Origin: Thermotoga maritima MSB8
GTDB lineage: Bacteria; Thermotogota; Thermotogae; Thermotogales; Thermotogaceae
Direction of reading: 5' to 3'
Length of the DNA: 64,000 nt
Assembly (NCBI RefSeq): GCF_000008545.1
Contig: NC_000853.1
Span: 1,564,465-1,628,464 of the forward strand
Shown here: positions 9,433-17,019 of the stretch, in pieces
Layout of the letters: each line of letters opens with the position of its first letter
How positions within the stretch are numbered: the first letter of the stretch is position 1
Program-made: the position numbers and the translations under genes
The notes under the pieces: generated by a model
The model's input: the letters and a program-made list of their open reading frames with translations, nothing else
What the model was told of the DNA's origin: nothing
Database searches by the model: none

Positions 9433-10675
9433 GGCCTATTATCAAGTCGTTGACGTTCGTTCCCGTAGGTCCTGTTATCAAGAGCGCTCCAGATTTTTTC
9501 AGAGCGTTGTACGAATCGTTGTTCTTCAGATACTGGTAGGGGTCTTCTCCCATTGCTTTCAGCGTTTTTGCCGTGCTTCCATCCACGATTCCTCCAGCTG
9601 CGTCTGTGGGGCCGTCCGTTCCATCTGTTCCTGCTGAACACAGAATCACTCCTTCTATCCCTTCGAGGGCTATCGCTGCTGAGAGGGCAAGTTCTTGGTT
9701 TCTTCCTCCGATGCCGTTTCCTTTCACATGAACGACTGTTTCTCCACCGAAGATCAACGCGGCTGGTTTTTTCAGAGGTCTGTCTTTGAACTTGACCTCC
9801 TTCATGATGCTCGCTATGAATCTTCCCGCTTCTCTGGCTTCACAGTCCAGAGAAGTGGTTATTATCTCCGCGTTGAACCCTTTTTCTTTTGCCAAACTCT
9901 TCGCTTCGTCACACACCTTTTGAACGTTTCCTATCAAATGTATCTCCACGTTCGATAGATGTTTTGGAGTCTCCTGAAGGATCGCTCTTTTCACCGATTC
10001 GCTGGTTTCTATTCCGTACTTTTCCAGAACTTTCAGAGCGTCTTCGGAGGTGGAGCTATCAGGCCAGGCAGGACCGGATGCTATCACGTCCAGTCTGTCA
10101 CCGAGTACATCGGAGAGGACGAGCGCTACGACTTTAGCGGGAAACACCCTCTCCGCGAATCGACCACCTTTCACCTGCGACAGGTGTTTCCTCACGGTGT
10201 TTATCTCTTCTATGCTTGCACCACTTTTCAAGAGAGCGCTGGTTAGTTTTTGAATTTCTTCGAGAGACACTCCTTCTAAAGGCAACTCGAAGAGGGAAGA
10301 ACCTCCTCCAGAAAGAAGAAAAAGGACTGTGTCGTTCTCATTCAGCTGATCAACAAGTTCTAAGACTCTCCTGGTGGTTTTTATGGTGTTTTCATCGGGA
10401 ACCGGATGGCCTGCCTCGTAGATTTCAAAATCATCTATCGGTCCTTCGCTGTGGCCGTACTTTGTTACAACCACACCTTTTCTTATCTTCTTCCCAAGAA
10501 CTTCATAAGCAGCTTTTGCCATTCGCCACGCTGCTTTCCCAACGGCAACGAGAATCACTCGATCGAGGTTCAACTTCGGCAGCGTTTCTTTCACTGCTCT
10601 GTCGGGAAAAACCGCTTCTATGGATTTTTTGACTATTTCTATCGCTAATTTCTTCAAGGATTCAGGATCAAACAA
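9422..10675 (-). CDS. garK: Glycerate 2-kinase (MOFRL family)
   Basis: Phosphorylates D-glycerate to 2-phosphoglycerate, feeding serine or sugar-acid breakdown into glycolysis. At 417 residues it has the MOFRL family marks: LLSGGGSSLFELP, a hinge with NTVRKHLSQVKGGR, the GGET...GIGGRNQELALS region, and CSAGTDGTDGPTDAAGG near the end. I remember the T. maritima homologue (TM1585) as having a structure and demonstrated 2-kinase activity. Start is TTG at 10675 with GGAGG about 7 bases upstream. It overlaps the end of the nitroreductase gene by 22 bases, so the two are coupled. Confidence 0.95.
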   Translation of the reverse strand: MFDPESLKKLAIEIVKKSIEAVFPDRAVKETLPKLNLDRVILVAVGKAAWRMAKAAYEVLGKKIRKGVVVTKYGHSEGPIDDFEIYEAGHPVPDENTIKTTRRVLELVDQLNENDTVLFLLSGGGSSLFELPLEGVSLEEIQKLTSALLKSGASIEEINTVRKHLSQVKGGRFAERVFPAKVVALVLSDVLGDRLDVIASGPAWPDSSTSEDALKVLEKYGIETSESVKRAILQETPKHLSNVEIHLIGNVQKVCDEAKSLAKEKGFNAEIITTSLDCEAREAGRFIASIMKEVKFKDRPLKKPAALIFGGETVVHVKGNGIGGRNQELALSAAIALEGIEGVILCSAGTDGTDGPTDAAGGIVDGSTAKTLKAMGEDPYQYLKNNDSYNALKKSGALLITGPTGTNVNDLIIGLIV

Positions 10676-11274
10676 TACGTATCCTCCCCTCTTTTTTGTA
10701 TCACAGGTTCTCTTTTGAATATCTCCCGGGCTGTGAGGTACGCGTGTGACAGGGCTATTCCCAGGTCTACAGGCCTTTCCGAAGAGATGCAGAGTTCACC
10801 GCCGGTGTATTTGATTTTCCACGGCTGTCTGTTCAGGGCAGACGGTGCCAGGATCGTCATCTCAACGATTTTTACGATCTCGGGTGGAAGTTCTTCCAGG
10901 TCGTTTTCGAGAAAGGAGGTGATGGGTCTTCTCTTTCTGGTGAAATTTCTGGTCCTGGGATATCCGAAGACGATGATGTAAGGAACATCAGGATGGGGTG
11001 ATCGGGCCATCCAGCACGTTCCAAAACCCTGCGCTGTGAGAAAAAGGACTATTTGTTCTCCCTGAAAACCGTATTCGACGAGTTCGTCAAAATGTTTTTC
11101 AGCTTTTGCGTAAATGTAACTTGGAAATGAGGAAAGATTTATTTTCCAGTCCAGTTTCTTTGTGATAAACTTTACTAAAAGATTTTCAATATCATCTTTT
11201 ACTCTCTCCGGCATTTTCCTTTCCAAAAAATCCCGCACTGAGTGCCTGTTTTCAATCGCTTCAAAGATGTTCAC
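10654..11274 (-). CDS. Nitroreductase-family flavoprotein
   Basis: 206 residues. The N-terminal ENRHSVRDF is the classic nitroreductase FMN-binding Arg-Ser-x-Arg segment. APSALNRQPWKI near residue 60 contributes to the flavin site, and a later segment holds FGTCWM. NAD(P)H-dependent reductase activity is expected; the substrate is unknown, and the family was structurally solved from T. maritima (TM1586). The GTG at 11274 has a perfect GGAGGT (rc of 11282-11287) 7 bases upstream; longer frames starting at 11346 are not supported. It is the first gene of a pair with glycerate kinase. Confidence 0.9.
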   Translation of the reverse strand: MNIFEAIENRHSVRDFLERKMPERVKDDIENLLVKFITKKLDWKINLSSFPSYIYAKAEKHFDELVEYGFQGEQIVLFLTAQGFGTCWMARSPHPDVPYIIVFGYPRTRNFTRKRRPITSFLENDLEELPPEIVKIVEMTILAPSALNRQPWKIKYTGGELCISSERPVDLGIALSHAYLTAREIFKREPVIQKRGEDTYCLILNP

Positions 11275-11300
11275 CTCTACCACCTCCGGGGGTGAGCGAC

Positions 11301-11687
11301 GTGAGAAAATCACTGGCTTTTTTGATTGTTTCTGTTCTGCTTTCAATTTCTTTTGGGGATTTCCTGTATCTTGTGCCGCTCTCGGTGGATTTTCCCGAGG
11401 AACTCTACGAGAGCACGGGAACCAGGTCGTTCCTTGTGAAATATTTTACTCTTTTCGAAGACGAATTCCAAAAGGGAATCGTTTTTTCTGGATGGATCTT
11501 TTCACCCAGCGATCAAGCCACAACCACCGTGGAAGTGAAGCTCGAAGGTAAAGGAGAACAGCACAGCTTCTTTGTAGAAGCGATTCGTGAGGGTTTTTAC
11601 CTTGTGATCCCTCCACATCTTCTGGTGTTTCCAAAGGATTTGAAGGTCTTCATTGGAAAATACGAAGTGGGGGGTGAGCCTCGTTGA
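11301..11687 (+). CDS. Small exported hypothetical protein
   Basis: About 128 residues, unknown family. A signal peptide MRKSLAFLIVSVLLSISFG precedes a beta-rich domain that looks like an immunoglobulin-like or carbohydrate-binding sandwich (alternating hydrophobic strands; SGWIFSPSDQATTTVEVKL). GTG at 11301 has GGGGGTG at about 11287-11293; an in-frame GTG at 11292 is too close to it. The stop overlaps the TTG start of the GGDEF gene (TTGA), suggesting that the exported domain and the cyclase are made together, possibly as sensor and output. Confidence 0.7.
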   Translation: MRKSLAFLIVSVLLSISFGDFLYLVPLSVDFPEELYESTGTRSFLVKYFTLFEDEFQKGIVFSGWIFSPSDQATTTVEVKLEGKGEQHSFFVEAIREGFYLVIPPHLLVFPKDLKVFIGKYEVGGEPR

Positions 11688-12415
11688 TAAAGATGATCAC
11701 CCATTTAACGGCTGCTGTGCCTCTTTTCTTCTTCGTCGTTATCGTGAGAAAGTACGCAAGGAGCCTGGGGAGTTATTTTCTGGAACTTGGAGTTTCTATC
11801 ATAACAGGGGGGCTTTTACTTACAGAGATCAACGGAACATTTGGATATAATATCATACTTGTTGGGATAGTGGTTACCTTTTTTGGCGTAACAAAAATCT
11901 TCAAGAGATTAAAAGAAATAGCCATAAAAGACTATCTCACAGGACTTTACACGAGGTACTACTTCTTTGAGGAGTGGCTCCCAAGGGAAATGGAAAGGCA
12001 AAAAAGAAAGAGTGGAAAAGGCATTTCTTTTCTCATCATCGATCTGGACGATTTCAAAACCATCAACGATAAGTATTCTCACAGAATAGGCGACAAACTT
12101 TTGAAGTACGTTGCAAGTGAGATCATCAAAAACATCAGGAAAACCGATTGTGCGGTTAGATTCGGCGGAGACGAAATCCTTGTTGCTTTTCCGGATACCG
12201 ACAAAAAAACTGTTGAAAACATTGTGAAAAGACTCGAGAAAAAATTAATTTTCAACCCAGTGGGACTCCCGGTAGAATTTTCTTATGGAATAGAGACCTG
12301 GAAACCCGGTGAAAACGTGGAAGGTATTGTTCAAAACGCGGATCTTCAGATGTACGCTCTGAAGAACCTGAAAAAGCAAAAGCGCGTTCTGACGGAAGAG
12401 CCAGAGGTTGACTAA
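11684..12415 (+). CDS. Membrane-bound diguanylate cyclase (GGDEF)
   Basis: 243 residues: three hydrophobic helices (about 5-21, 33-48 and 55-70) and a C-terminal GGDEF domain. The signature is GGDEI at 161-165, with DYLTGLYTRYYF and DLDDFKTINDKYSH upstream. RKTD at 152-155, five residues before the signature, is a good inhibitory I-site (RxxD), so c-di-GMP feedback is likely. Membrane anchoring without a recognised sensor domain suggests signal input through the helices or the exported partner encoded just upstream. TTG start at 11684 with GGGGGTGA spaced about 8 bases. The stop overlaps the promoter of the following tRNA operon. Confidence 0.9.
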   Translation: MIKMITHLTAAVPLFFFVVIVRKYARSLGSYFLELGVSIITGGLLLTEINGTFGYNIILVGIVVTFFGVTKIFKRLKEIAIKDYLTGLYTRYYFFEEWLPREMERQKRKSGKGISFLIIDLDDFKTINDKYSHRIGDKLLKYVASEIIKNIRKTDCAVRFGGDEILVAFPDTDKKTVENIVKRLEKKLIFNPVGLPVEFSYGIETWKPGENVEGIVQNADLQMYALKNLKKQKRVLTEEPEVD

Positions 12416-12436
12416 CTCAAAATTTTAAGGTAATAT
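12408..12436 (+). promoter_or_regulatory. Promoter of the tRNA-Val/tRNA-Phe operon
   Basis: TTGACT at 12408-12413, a 17-base spacer, and TAATAT at 12431-12436. This is near-consensus for the main sigma factor. The predicted start lies about 6 bases before the tRNA-Val 5' end. The -35 box lies on the stop region of the GGDEF gene. Confidence 0.85.
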
Positions 12437-12448
12437 ATTCAATGCGGT

Positions 12449-12523
12449 GGGAGCGTAGCTCAGGGGAAGAGCGCCTGCCTTACAAGCAGGAGGTCGTAGG
12501 TTCAAGTCCTGCCGCTCCCACCA
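12449..12523 (+). tRNA. tRNA-Val (anticodon TAC)
   Basis: Full cloverleaf of 75 bases with encoded CCA. Acceptor GGGAGCG pairs with CGCTCCC, D arm GCTC/GAGC, anticodon stem CCTGC/GCAGG with loop CTTACAA (anticodon TAC), T arm GTAGG/CCTGC around TTCAAGT. Confidence 0.97.
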
Positions 12524-12535
12524 GAGATGTCAGGT

Positions 12536-12611
12536 GGCCAGGTAGCTCAGTTGGTAGAGCACTGGACTGAAAATCCAGGTGTCGGCGGTTCGATTCCGCC
12601 CCTGGCCACCA
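12536..12611 (+). tRNA. tRNA-Phe (anticodon GAA)
   Basis: 76 bases with encoded CCA. Acceptor GGCCAGG/CCTGGCC, D arm GCTC/GAGC, anticodon stem CTGGA/TCCAG with loop CTGAAAA (anticodon GAA), T arm GGCGG/CCGCC. It lies 12 bases after tRNA-Val in the same transcript. Confidence 0.97.
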
Positions 12612-12631
12612 GTTCTGTTCAAAAGATATTC

Positions 12632-12659
12632 AGCCCGGTCAAAAAGGCCGGGCTTTTTG
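12632..12659 (+). terminator. Intrinsic terminator of the tRNA-Val/Phe operon
   Basis: Stem AGCCCGGTC (12632-12640) pairs with GGCCGGGCT (12646-12654) across an AAAAA loop, with one G-T pair, and is followed by a T run. It ends the tRNA transcript. It also lies just beyond the stop of the convergent peptidase gene, but the T run serves the plus strand only. Confidence 0.9.
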
Positions 12660-12686
12660 TATTATTCTGGATTTAGATTTTGTTCA

Positions 12687-15626
12687 CTATTCTGGAAGAT
12701 CTCGTAGCAACCTTCTGAGTGATAGGAAAGGAGATTTCAATTCCTTTTTCTTTAGAGAATTGCCTAAGAAAGCAGTTGCCCCTGATTTGTAGGACAAAAC
12801 GTCACCTGTCTGATGCCAAGATTCAAGGAAATTGGACCACAGGAGTTCCTGGGAGAAAAGAAGAGAATTGTAGTCGCTTCCCCAATAAATTAGGGAATCT
12901 GGATCGTCTGGCATGAATATACTTACAGGATTTTCTATTGAGGTACCTGATTTTTCGGCATATTCGTAAATAACCAGCTGTTCGAGGGATTGTGATACTT
13001 CATTAGCATAGGTTTGAACATCAGAGTTGTTTATGTCTTGCATAGAAATCGCACAATTGTTGAGATCCACAAGCAGATTGTAGTCGGGATAGTACTGCAT
13101 CAAACTTGGATAGAAACTGTTTATTGTGATTCTTAGAGAATCATCCATGATGGAAACGAGCCTGCTCGCTAAGCTGTTCAAAGAATCGGTTACACCAGTG
13201 ACTTGATTGGCGTCGTAAACTGCTAGACTCAGACCATAATTCTCCCAAAATGTCTCATCATAGAAATTTCTGTAGGCATCAACTATCTTCATTCCAACAT
13301 CGAGAGCATCGTCAGAAGAAGTTATGTTCGCCAGGAAGCTGTAATCCCACCCGTCGCCAGGTTCTGTGAAACTGGAGGCAACAATGTAGTCAACCAAACC
13401 TCTCAATTCGTAGAGAACTTCTATGGATCCCATTAGACACGCGTCCATTCCCAGGATATCGATGCGCGGAAGTCCGTAGCTGTTGTATTCTTCCAAAGCT
13501 TGGCGGAGTTCTGGGGTGGTGATGTGATTACCTGAAGTCTCATCGAAGCATATGGCTCTTGGTGAATACCTGGCTTTTGCGTCGTAAAGCCATGCGTTTC
13601 CATGATCCCAGAGAATAATGGCGCGGTGTGAAGCTTCCAAATTGCTTGCATATTCCATATAATTGATCAATTCTGATATATTTCCAGAATCGATTTCAGC
13701 ATCTGCCGGTCCCCCTTCCCATTCTCCTTCTTCGTTTAGAACGTATATCCAATCACTATGGAAGAAACCATCGAAAATTACCACAACAGAAACGTTTTCA
13801 TTTGAATTCAACATTTCACTCAAATCGTTCAAGGCAAATGATTCCAGATTGTTGTCAGCACACATCCAGACGAGGAAGAACCAGTTTAAACCCTGAAACG
13901 TTACATCGAATTGAGTTTCAATTGAAGGATTTCCAACAAGACGAGCTTTGAATGTCACAGTACCGCTTTGAACCGGCCAAATCCTTATCTTTGCAATTCC
14001 ATTGCTATCCGTGGTGAAGGAGTTCTCTTCTGTGATAGCGTCAGAAAGTGGATACCAGTTTCCATCAGATTCTTGGTATAATAACTGGACGTTCACCCCA
14101 GGAATGGGTACACCCGATTCATCAACCACCTGAACGTCTATGTAACCGATTCTCCCGACCACGTGAGTCTCATTATCTGCGATTATCTGTGCTGAAGTTG
14201 TTGAAATTTGTTCTTCAGGTTGTATAATGATGTAATCCACCCAGGCTGTGTCGTATCCTTCGGAAACGCTGGAATCTTTCTTGTACGCGAATCTTATCGT
14301 GTGCTCCCCGGGTGGGAGAAGGTACGCCAGCGGTGTCCAGTCCACCTCTCCAGAAAGTTCGTCCCAGAGCACGTTGTCAACATAGAACCTGAAATAGTCG
14401 AAATCTTCCTCACTGCTCACTTTCACCCAGAAGGATAGGATAACTGGTACATTGTAGTTCACTGTGAACTCCACCCAGCTTTTTTCGTAGTTGTCTATGT
14501 CACCGAACTGAAGAGAATGGTTTCCTTCATAGAAAACGGAATCCTGAACAAACGGTAAGGCATCTCCTCCCAGGATCCAATCAACTGGAATTCCATATTC
14601 AAAGTCTACGATGTAAGCAGGGCCAACGTAAGTTATGCCGCTTTCCATACCGTTTGCTACAGCGTTTACACCGACCATCGCTATCTCTTCATCACCTTGC
14701 ACAAGGGGAATGGAAAAGAATTTTTCTGTTGTCTCACCTACATATCTCCAGAAATTTTCAGAAACGTACTTTTTATGCACCATGAACACCGCATTCTCTA
14801 TATTGTAATCCCAGCTGAGGACTATTTCCTCGTTTTCCAAACTCGCTGTCAGATTGCTCACAGGTGGTAGGTATGGAAGCGATGCTGTTATCGTTATTTG
14901 GGGATTTGTTAAAACAAGATCATCCCCTACACTAAAATTTATCTCACTCATCCTTGCGGGATAAATTGTGACGTCGAACTCTTCTTGTAGGTTTGTCACA
15001 GTATTATCGTTAATGTTGGTTAAAGTAGCTGAATAAACGATGTGCCATACTCCCGGTTCGAGATCAGAGATTGTATAAGTATCCTCTGTTGAATTTACAG
15101 TGTGATCAAGGTTCAACTCAGAATTATTTGCGGAATGCACCATTTGGATCTCAGAACTTTCTATTATGTAAGGAGCATCAGGATTCAAGCTCATGTTGAG
15201 ACTAAATTGACCGGAAAGGAACTCGAGAGCTATAAAAACATCATTTGCTCCATCTCTAAGATTCACCTGAGAGGAACCTTCCATTATTTTTGTTTCTTTA
15301 TCATAGAGTTCTGAATTGTCCGTATAAGCTTCTACCTCTATCGTATGCACACCGGGATAGGTTTGAACTGTTATAGAAATTTCTGAGGAGGTGAATTCCC
15401 CTGAATAAATCACCGTTCCTGAACTGTTCAGGACTCTCACTTGGAATTTGCTTATGGGAAGTTCATCTTGGAAGGCTTTTGTAAAAGGAAAGTTCAATGT
15501 AAGATGAATCTCCGCTGTTATCTTTTCGGAGGATGGTACCAAAGAAGGCTGCGCACATCCTGATAGAATGACTAATACCATGAAAGCTGCTAAAATGGAA
15601 ACGAAAAAAGACTTTCTCAACCTCAT
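12687..15626 (-). CDS. Large surface lipoprotein with clostripain-like (C11) cysteine peptidase domain
   Basis: 979 residues. A signal peptide ends in the lipobox LSGC (Cys24). The N-terminal two thirds is a string of beta-sandwich domains, including a fibronectin-III-like stretch (LPPVSNLTASLENEEIVLSW), a jelly-roll-like region and a BIG-type Ig domain before the peptidase. The C-terminal third is a C11 peptidase: VWMCADNNLE, the catalytic His675 in LWDHGNAW and nucleophile Cys730 in GMDACLMGS. Clostripain relatives cleave after Arg or Lys; specificity here is unknown. ATG at 15626 follows GGGGGT. The gene is visibly more AT-rich than its neighbours, stands alone between two tRNA clusters and has its own strong promoter, which hints at acquisition by transfer. 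Confidence 0.9.
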   Translation of the reverse strand: MRLRKSFFVSILAAFMVLVILSGCAQPSLVPSSEKITAEIHLTLNFPFTKAFQDELPISKFQVRVLNSSGTVIYSGEFTSSEISITVQTYPGVHTIEVEAYTDNSELYDKETKIMEGSSQVNLRDGANDVFIALEFLSGQFSLNMSLNPDAPYIIESSEIQMVHSANNSELNLDHTVNSTEDTYTISDLEPGVWHIVYSATLTNINDNTVTNLQEEFDVTIYPARMSEINFSVGDDLVLTNPQITITASLPYLPPVSNLTASLENEEIVLSWDYNIENAVFMVHKKYVSENFWRYVGETTEKFFSIPLVQGDEEIAMVGVNAVANGMESGITYVGPAYIVDFEYGIPVDWILGGDALPFVQDSVFYEGNHSLQFGDIDNYEKSWVEFTVNYNVPVILSFWVKVSSEEDFDYFRFYVDNVLWDELSGEVDWTPLAYLLPPGEHTIRFAYKKDSSVSEGYDTAWVDYIIIQPEEQISTTSAQIIADNETHVVGRIGYIDVQVVDESGVPIPGVNVQLLYQESDGNWYPLSDAITEENSFTTDSNGIAKIRIWPVQSGTVTFKARLVGNPSIETQFDVTFQGLNWFFLVWMCADNNLESFALNDLSEMLNSNENVSVVVIFDGFFHSDWIYVLNEEGEWEGGPADAEIDSGNISELINYMEYASNLEASHRAIILWDHGNAWLYDAKARYSPRAICFDETSGNHITTPELRQALEEYNSYGLPRIDILGMDACLMGSIEVLYELRGLVDYIVASSFTEPGDGWDYSFLANITSSDDALDVGMKIVDAYRNFYDETFWENYGLSLAVYDANQVTGVTDSLNSLASRLVSIMDDSLRITINSFYPSLMQYYPDYNLLVDLNNCAISMQDINNSDVQTYANEVSQSLEQLVIYEYAEKSGTSIENPVSIFMPDDPDSLIYWGSDYNSLLFSQELLWSNFLESWHQTGDVLSYKSGATAFLGNSLKKKELKSPFLSLRRLLRDLPE

Positions 15627-15659
15627 GGTTTATACCCCCAAAAAAGAGTTTGTTACTTT

Positions 15660-15689
15660 ATTATATGAGAACAACTTCAACAAAGTCAA
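15660..15689 (-). promoter_or_regulatory. Promoter of the C11 peptidase lipoprotein gene
   Basis: On the minus strand TTGACT (15689-15684), an 18-base spacer and a perfect TATAAT (15665-15660). Transcription would begin near 15653, leaving a leader of roughly 27 bases before the ATG at 15626. Confidence 0.85.
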
Positions 15690-15782
15690 GAAACAGAAGT
15701 TTCGTAGTTCAAAGTTTTGGAAAATGAAGGCGTGTTGATCTAAGAAAGAAAAATCCGAAAAAATAAAAAGTCCTTCTGGGGA

Positions 15783-15811
15783 TTGACCATATTTCGTACT
15801 CATGCTATAAT
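15783..15811 (+). promoter_or_regulatory. Upstream promoter of the tRNA-Ala/Arg/Lys operon
   Basis: TTGACC (15783-15788), a 17-base spacer and TATAAT (15806-15811). It is divergent from the peptidase promoter and points at the tRNA cluster. Between it and the tRNA lies a second, weaker promoter, so the operon probably has tandem promoters. Confidence 0.85.
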
Positions 15812-15836
15812 CTTCTTCGGCGTGTCTGAACTGGTC

Positions 15837-15865
15837 TTTTCAAAGGAAAGGGATTGTGATATAAT
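15837..15865 (+). promoter_or_regulatory. Proximal promoter of the tRNA-Ala/Arg/Lys operon
   Basis: TATAAT at 15860-15865 with a weak -35 TTTTCA (15837-15842) at 17-base spacing. The predicted start lies a few bases before the tRNA-Ala 5' end at 15879. Confidence 0.65.
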
Positions 15866-15878
15866 ATAAAGACGAGGT

Positions 15879-15954
15879 GGGGCCGTAGCTCAGCTGGGAG
15901 AGCGCTACCATGGCACGGTAGAGGTCGTGGGTTCAAGTCCCATCGGCTCCACCA
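15879..15954 (+). tRNA. tRNA-Ala (anticodon GGC)
   Basis: 76 bases with encoded CCA. Acceptor GGGGCCG/CGGCTCC contains the G3-T70 wobble pair that identifies alanine tRNAs. Anticodon stem CTACC/GGTAG with loop ATGGCAC (anticodon GGC); T arm GTGGG/CCCAT with loop TTCAAGT. Confidence 0.97.
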
Positions 15955-15960
15955 GCGGGG

Positions 15961-16035
15961 GCCCCCGTAGTTCAACGGATAGAACGGCGGATTCCTAATC
16001 CGCAGATGGAGGTTCGATTCCTCCCGGGGGCACCA
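15961..16035 (+). tRNA. tRNA-Arg (anticodon CCT)
   Basis: 75 bases with encoded CCA. Acceptor GCCCCCG/CGGGGGC, D arm GTTC/GAAC, anticodon stem GCGGA/TCCGC with loop TTCCTAA (anticodon CCT, reads AGG), T arm GGAGG/CCTCC. AGG is a common arginine codon in this window. Confidence 0.97.
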
Positions 16036-16056
16036 CTCCCGGAAGGAATATGAGGT

Positions 16057-16132
16057 GGGCCGTTAGCTCAACAGGTAGAGCACCTGATTCTTAATCAGGG
16101 GGTTGCAGGTTCGAGTCCTGCACGGCCCACCA
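16057..16132 (+). tRNA. tRNA-Lys (anticodon CTT)
   Basis: 76 bases with encoded CCA. Acceptor GGGCCGT/ACGGCCC, D arm GCTC/GAGC, anticodon stem CCTGA/TCAGG with loop TTCTTAA (anticodon CTT), T arm GCAGG/CCTGC. A run of seven T follows the CCA but has no dedicated hairpin of its own. Confidence 0.97.
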
Positions 16133-16163
16133 GATTTTTTTAGGAAAAAGCAAGTGGAGGCCA

Positions 16164-16240
16164 GCCCGGCTTCCCACCCTGGGGCAAGAGGCTACCAGGG
16201 TAAATATCCCTGAAAGATTCAGCTTCAAGGGGAAGCGGGC
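16164..16240 (+). promoter_or_regulatory. Structured leader of the infC-rpmI-rplT operon (candidate ribosomal-protein attenuator)
   Basis: A closing helix can form between GCCCGGCTTCCC (16164-16175) and GGGGAAGCGGGC (16229-16240), with one bulge. It encloses two hairpins: ACCCTGG/CCAGGGT (16176-16182 with 16195-16201) and CTGAA/TTCAG (16210-16214 with 16218-16222). The 3' strand of the closing helix is also the 5' strand of the terminator just downstream, so the two structures exclude each other. L20 leaders of this kind regulate infC-rpmI-rplT in Firmicutes by known biology; that this one binds L20 is inference. Confidence 0.65.
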
Positions 16241-16259
16241 TTTTTGCCCGCTATTTTTT
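16234..16259 (+). terminator. Attenuator terminator upstream of infC
   Basis: AGCGGGC (16234-16240), TTTTT loop, GCCCGCT (16246-16252), then ATTTTTTA. A classic intrinsic terminator that sits just before the infC ribosome binding site, so read-through must be controlled for infC to be expressed from upstream promoters. Confidence 0.85.
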
Positions 16260-16281
16260 ATGACTGAAGGAGGCGATAGGT

Positions 16282-16794
16282 ATCGGTGTAAACACGGATC
16301 TTCCGAGAAACGAGCAGATAAAGGCTCCAAAAGTCAGAGTAGTAGACGAAAATGGAAAGATGATAGGTGTCATGCCAACCAGAAAAGCTCTGGAACTTGC
16401 GAGGGAGAAGGGACTCGATCTTGTTCTCGTTGCTCCCAACGAGAATCCGCCTGTTGCCAGAATTATGGACTACGGAAAGTACAAGTACCAGCTCACAAAG
16501 AAACAGAAAGAAAACAAGAAGAAGCCTGTTCAGATGAAACAGATGAAGTTTCGCTTGAAGATTGACGAGCACGACTATCAAACCAAGGTGAAACATATAA
16601 GGAGATTCCTGGAAGATGGTCATAAAGTCAGGGTAGTTGTAATGTTCATAGGAAGAGAGATGATGTTCGCTGAAAAGGGCAAAGAGATCCTGGAAAGGGT
16701 TATCAAAGACACGGAAGATCTGGCTACGGTGGAAAGTCCTCCCAAGATGGAAGGAAGAGACATGTGGATGGTGCTGAAACCCAAAAATTCGTGA
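16282..16794 (+). CDS. infC: Translation initiation factor IF-3 (probable ATC start)
   Basis: IF-3 binds the 30S subunit, prevents 50S joining and proofreads the start codon. The frame encodes the full two-domain protein: NEQI.AP.VRVVDENG at the N-terminus, then VAPNENPPVARIMDYGK, the linker, and the C-terminal domain with KFRLKIDEHDYQTK and GREM. The first ATG in frame (16360) would cut off the conserved N-terminal strand. Upstream, between TGA at 16261 and that ATG, there is no ATG, GTG or TTG. The best start is ATC at 16282, 8 bases after AAGGAGG (16267-16273); ATA at 16276 is too close. About 170 residues. Rare starts (usually ATT) are a known autoregulation device of infC. Confidence 0.93.
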   Translation: MGVNTDLPRNEQIKAPKVRVVDENGKMIGVMPTRKALELAREKGLDLVLVAPNENPPVARIMDYGKYKYQLTKKQKENKKKPVQMKQMKFRLKIDEHDYQTKVKHIRRFLEDGHKVRVVVMFIGREMMFAEKGKEILERVIKDTEDLATVESPPKMEGRDMWMVLKPKNS

Positions 16795-16808
16795 AGGAGG
16801 TCCTGGAT

Positions 16809-17006
16809 ATGCCGAAGGTGAAGACAAACAGAAGTGCCGCGAAAAGATTCAGGATAACAAAGAACGGTAAGATAATGAGAAATCACGCTTACAGAAGTCA
16901 TAAAACGGGAAAGAAAAGAAGAAATGCCCTCAGAGCGCTCAGAAAGAAAGACGTGGTTTCCAGTGCAGATAAAAACAGAGTTCTCAGACTTCTTGGAAAA
17001 AAGTGA
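16809..17006 (+). CDS. rpmI: Ribosomal protein L35
   Basis: 65 very basic residues: MPKVKTNRSAAKRFRITKNG, then a Lys/Arg-rich middle and RVLRLLGKK at the end, typical of bL35 of the large subunit. The ATG at 16809 has AGGAGG (16795-16800) 8 bases upstream. It sits between infC and rplT, the standard order. Confidence 0.97.
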   Translation: MPKVKTNRSAAKRFRITKNGKIMRNHAYRSHKTGKKRRNALRALRKKDVVSSADKNRVLRLLGKK

Positions 17007-17019
17007 GGAGGGATAAGTC

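Noticed and set aside
10654-11346. Longer nitroreductase start at 11346
   Set aside because: The GTG at 11274 has a perfect GGAGGT and begins directly before the conserved NIFEAIENRHS; the extra residues are not nitroreductase-like.
12426-16132. tRNA-associated attachment repeats around the peptidase gene
   Set aside because: I saw no direct repeat of a tRNA 3' end near 12630 or 15850, and no integrase gene, so an integrated element is not supported.
16129-16142. T run after tRNA-Lys as an intrinsic terminator
   Set aside because: There is no GC-rich hairpin immediately before it apart from the tRNA T arm and acceptor stem, so it was not called.
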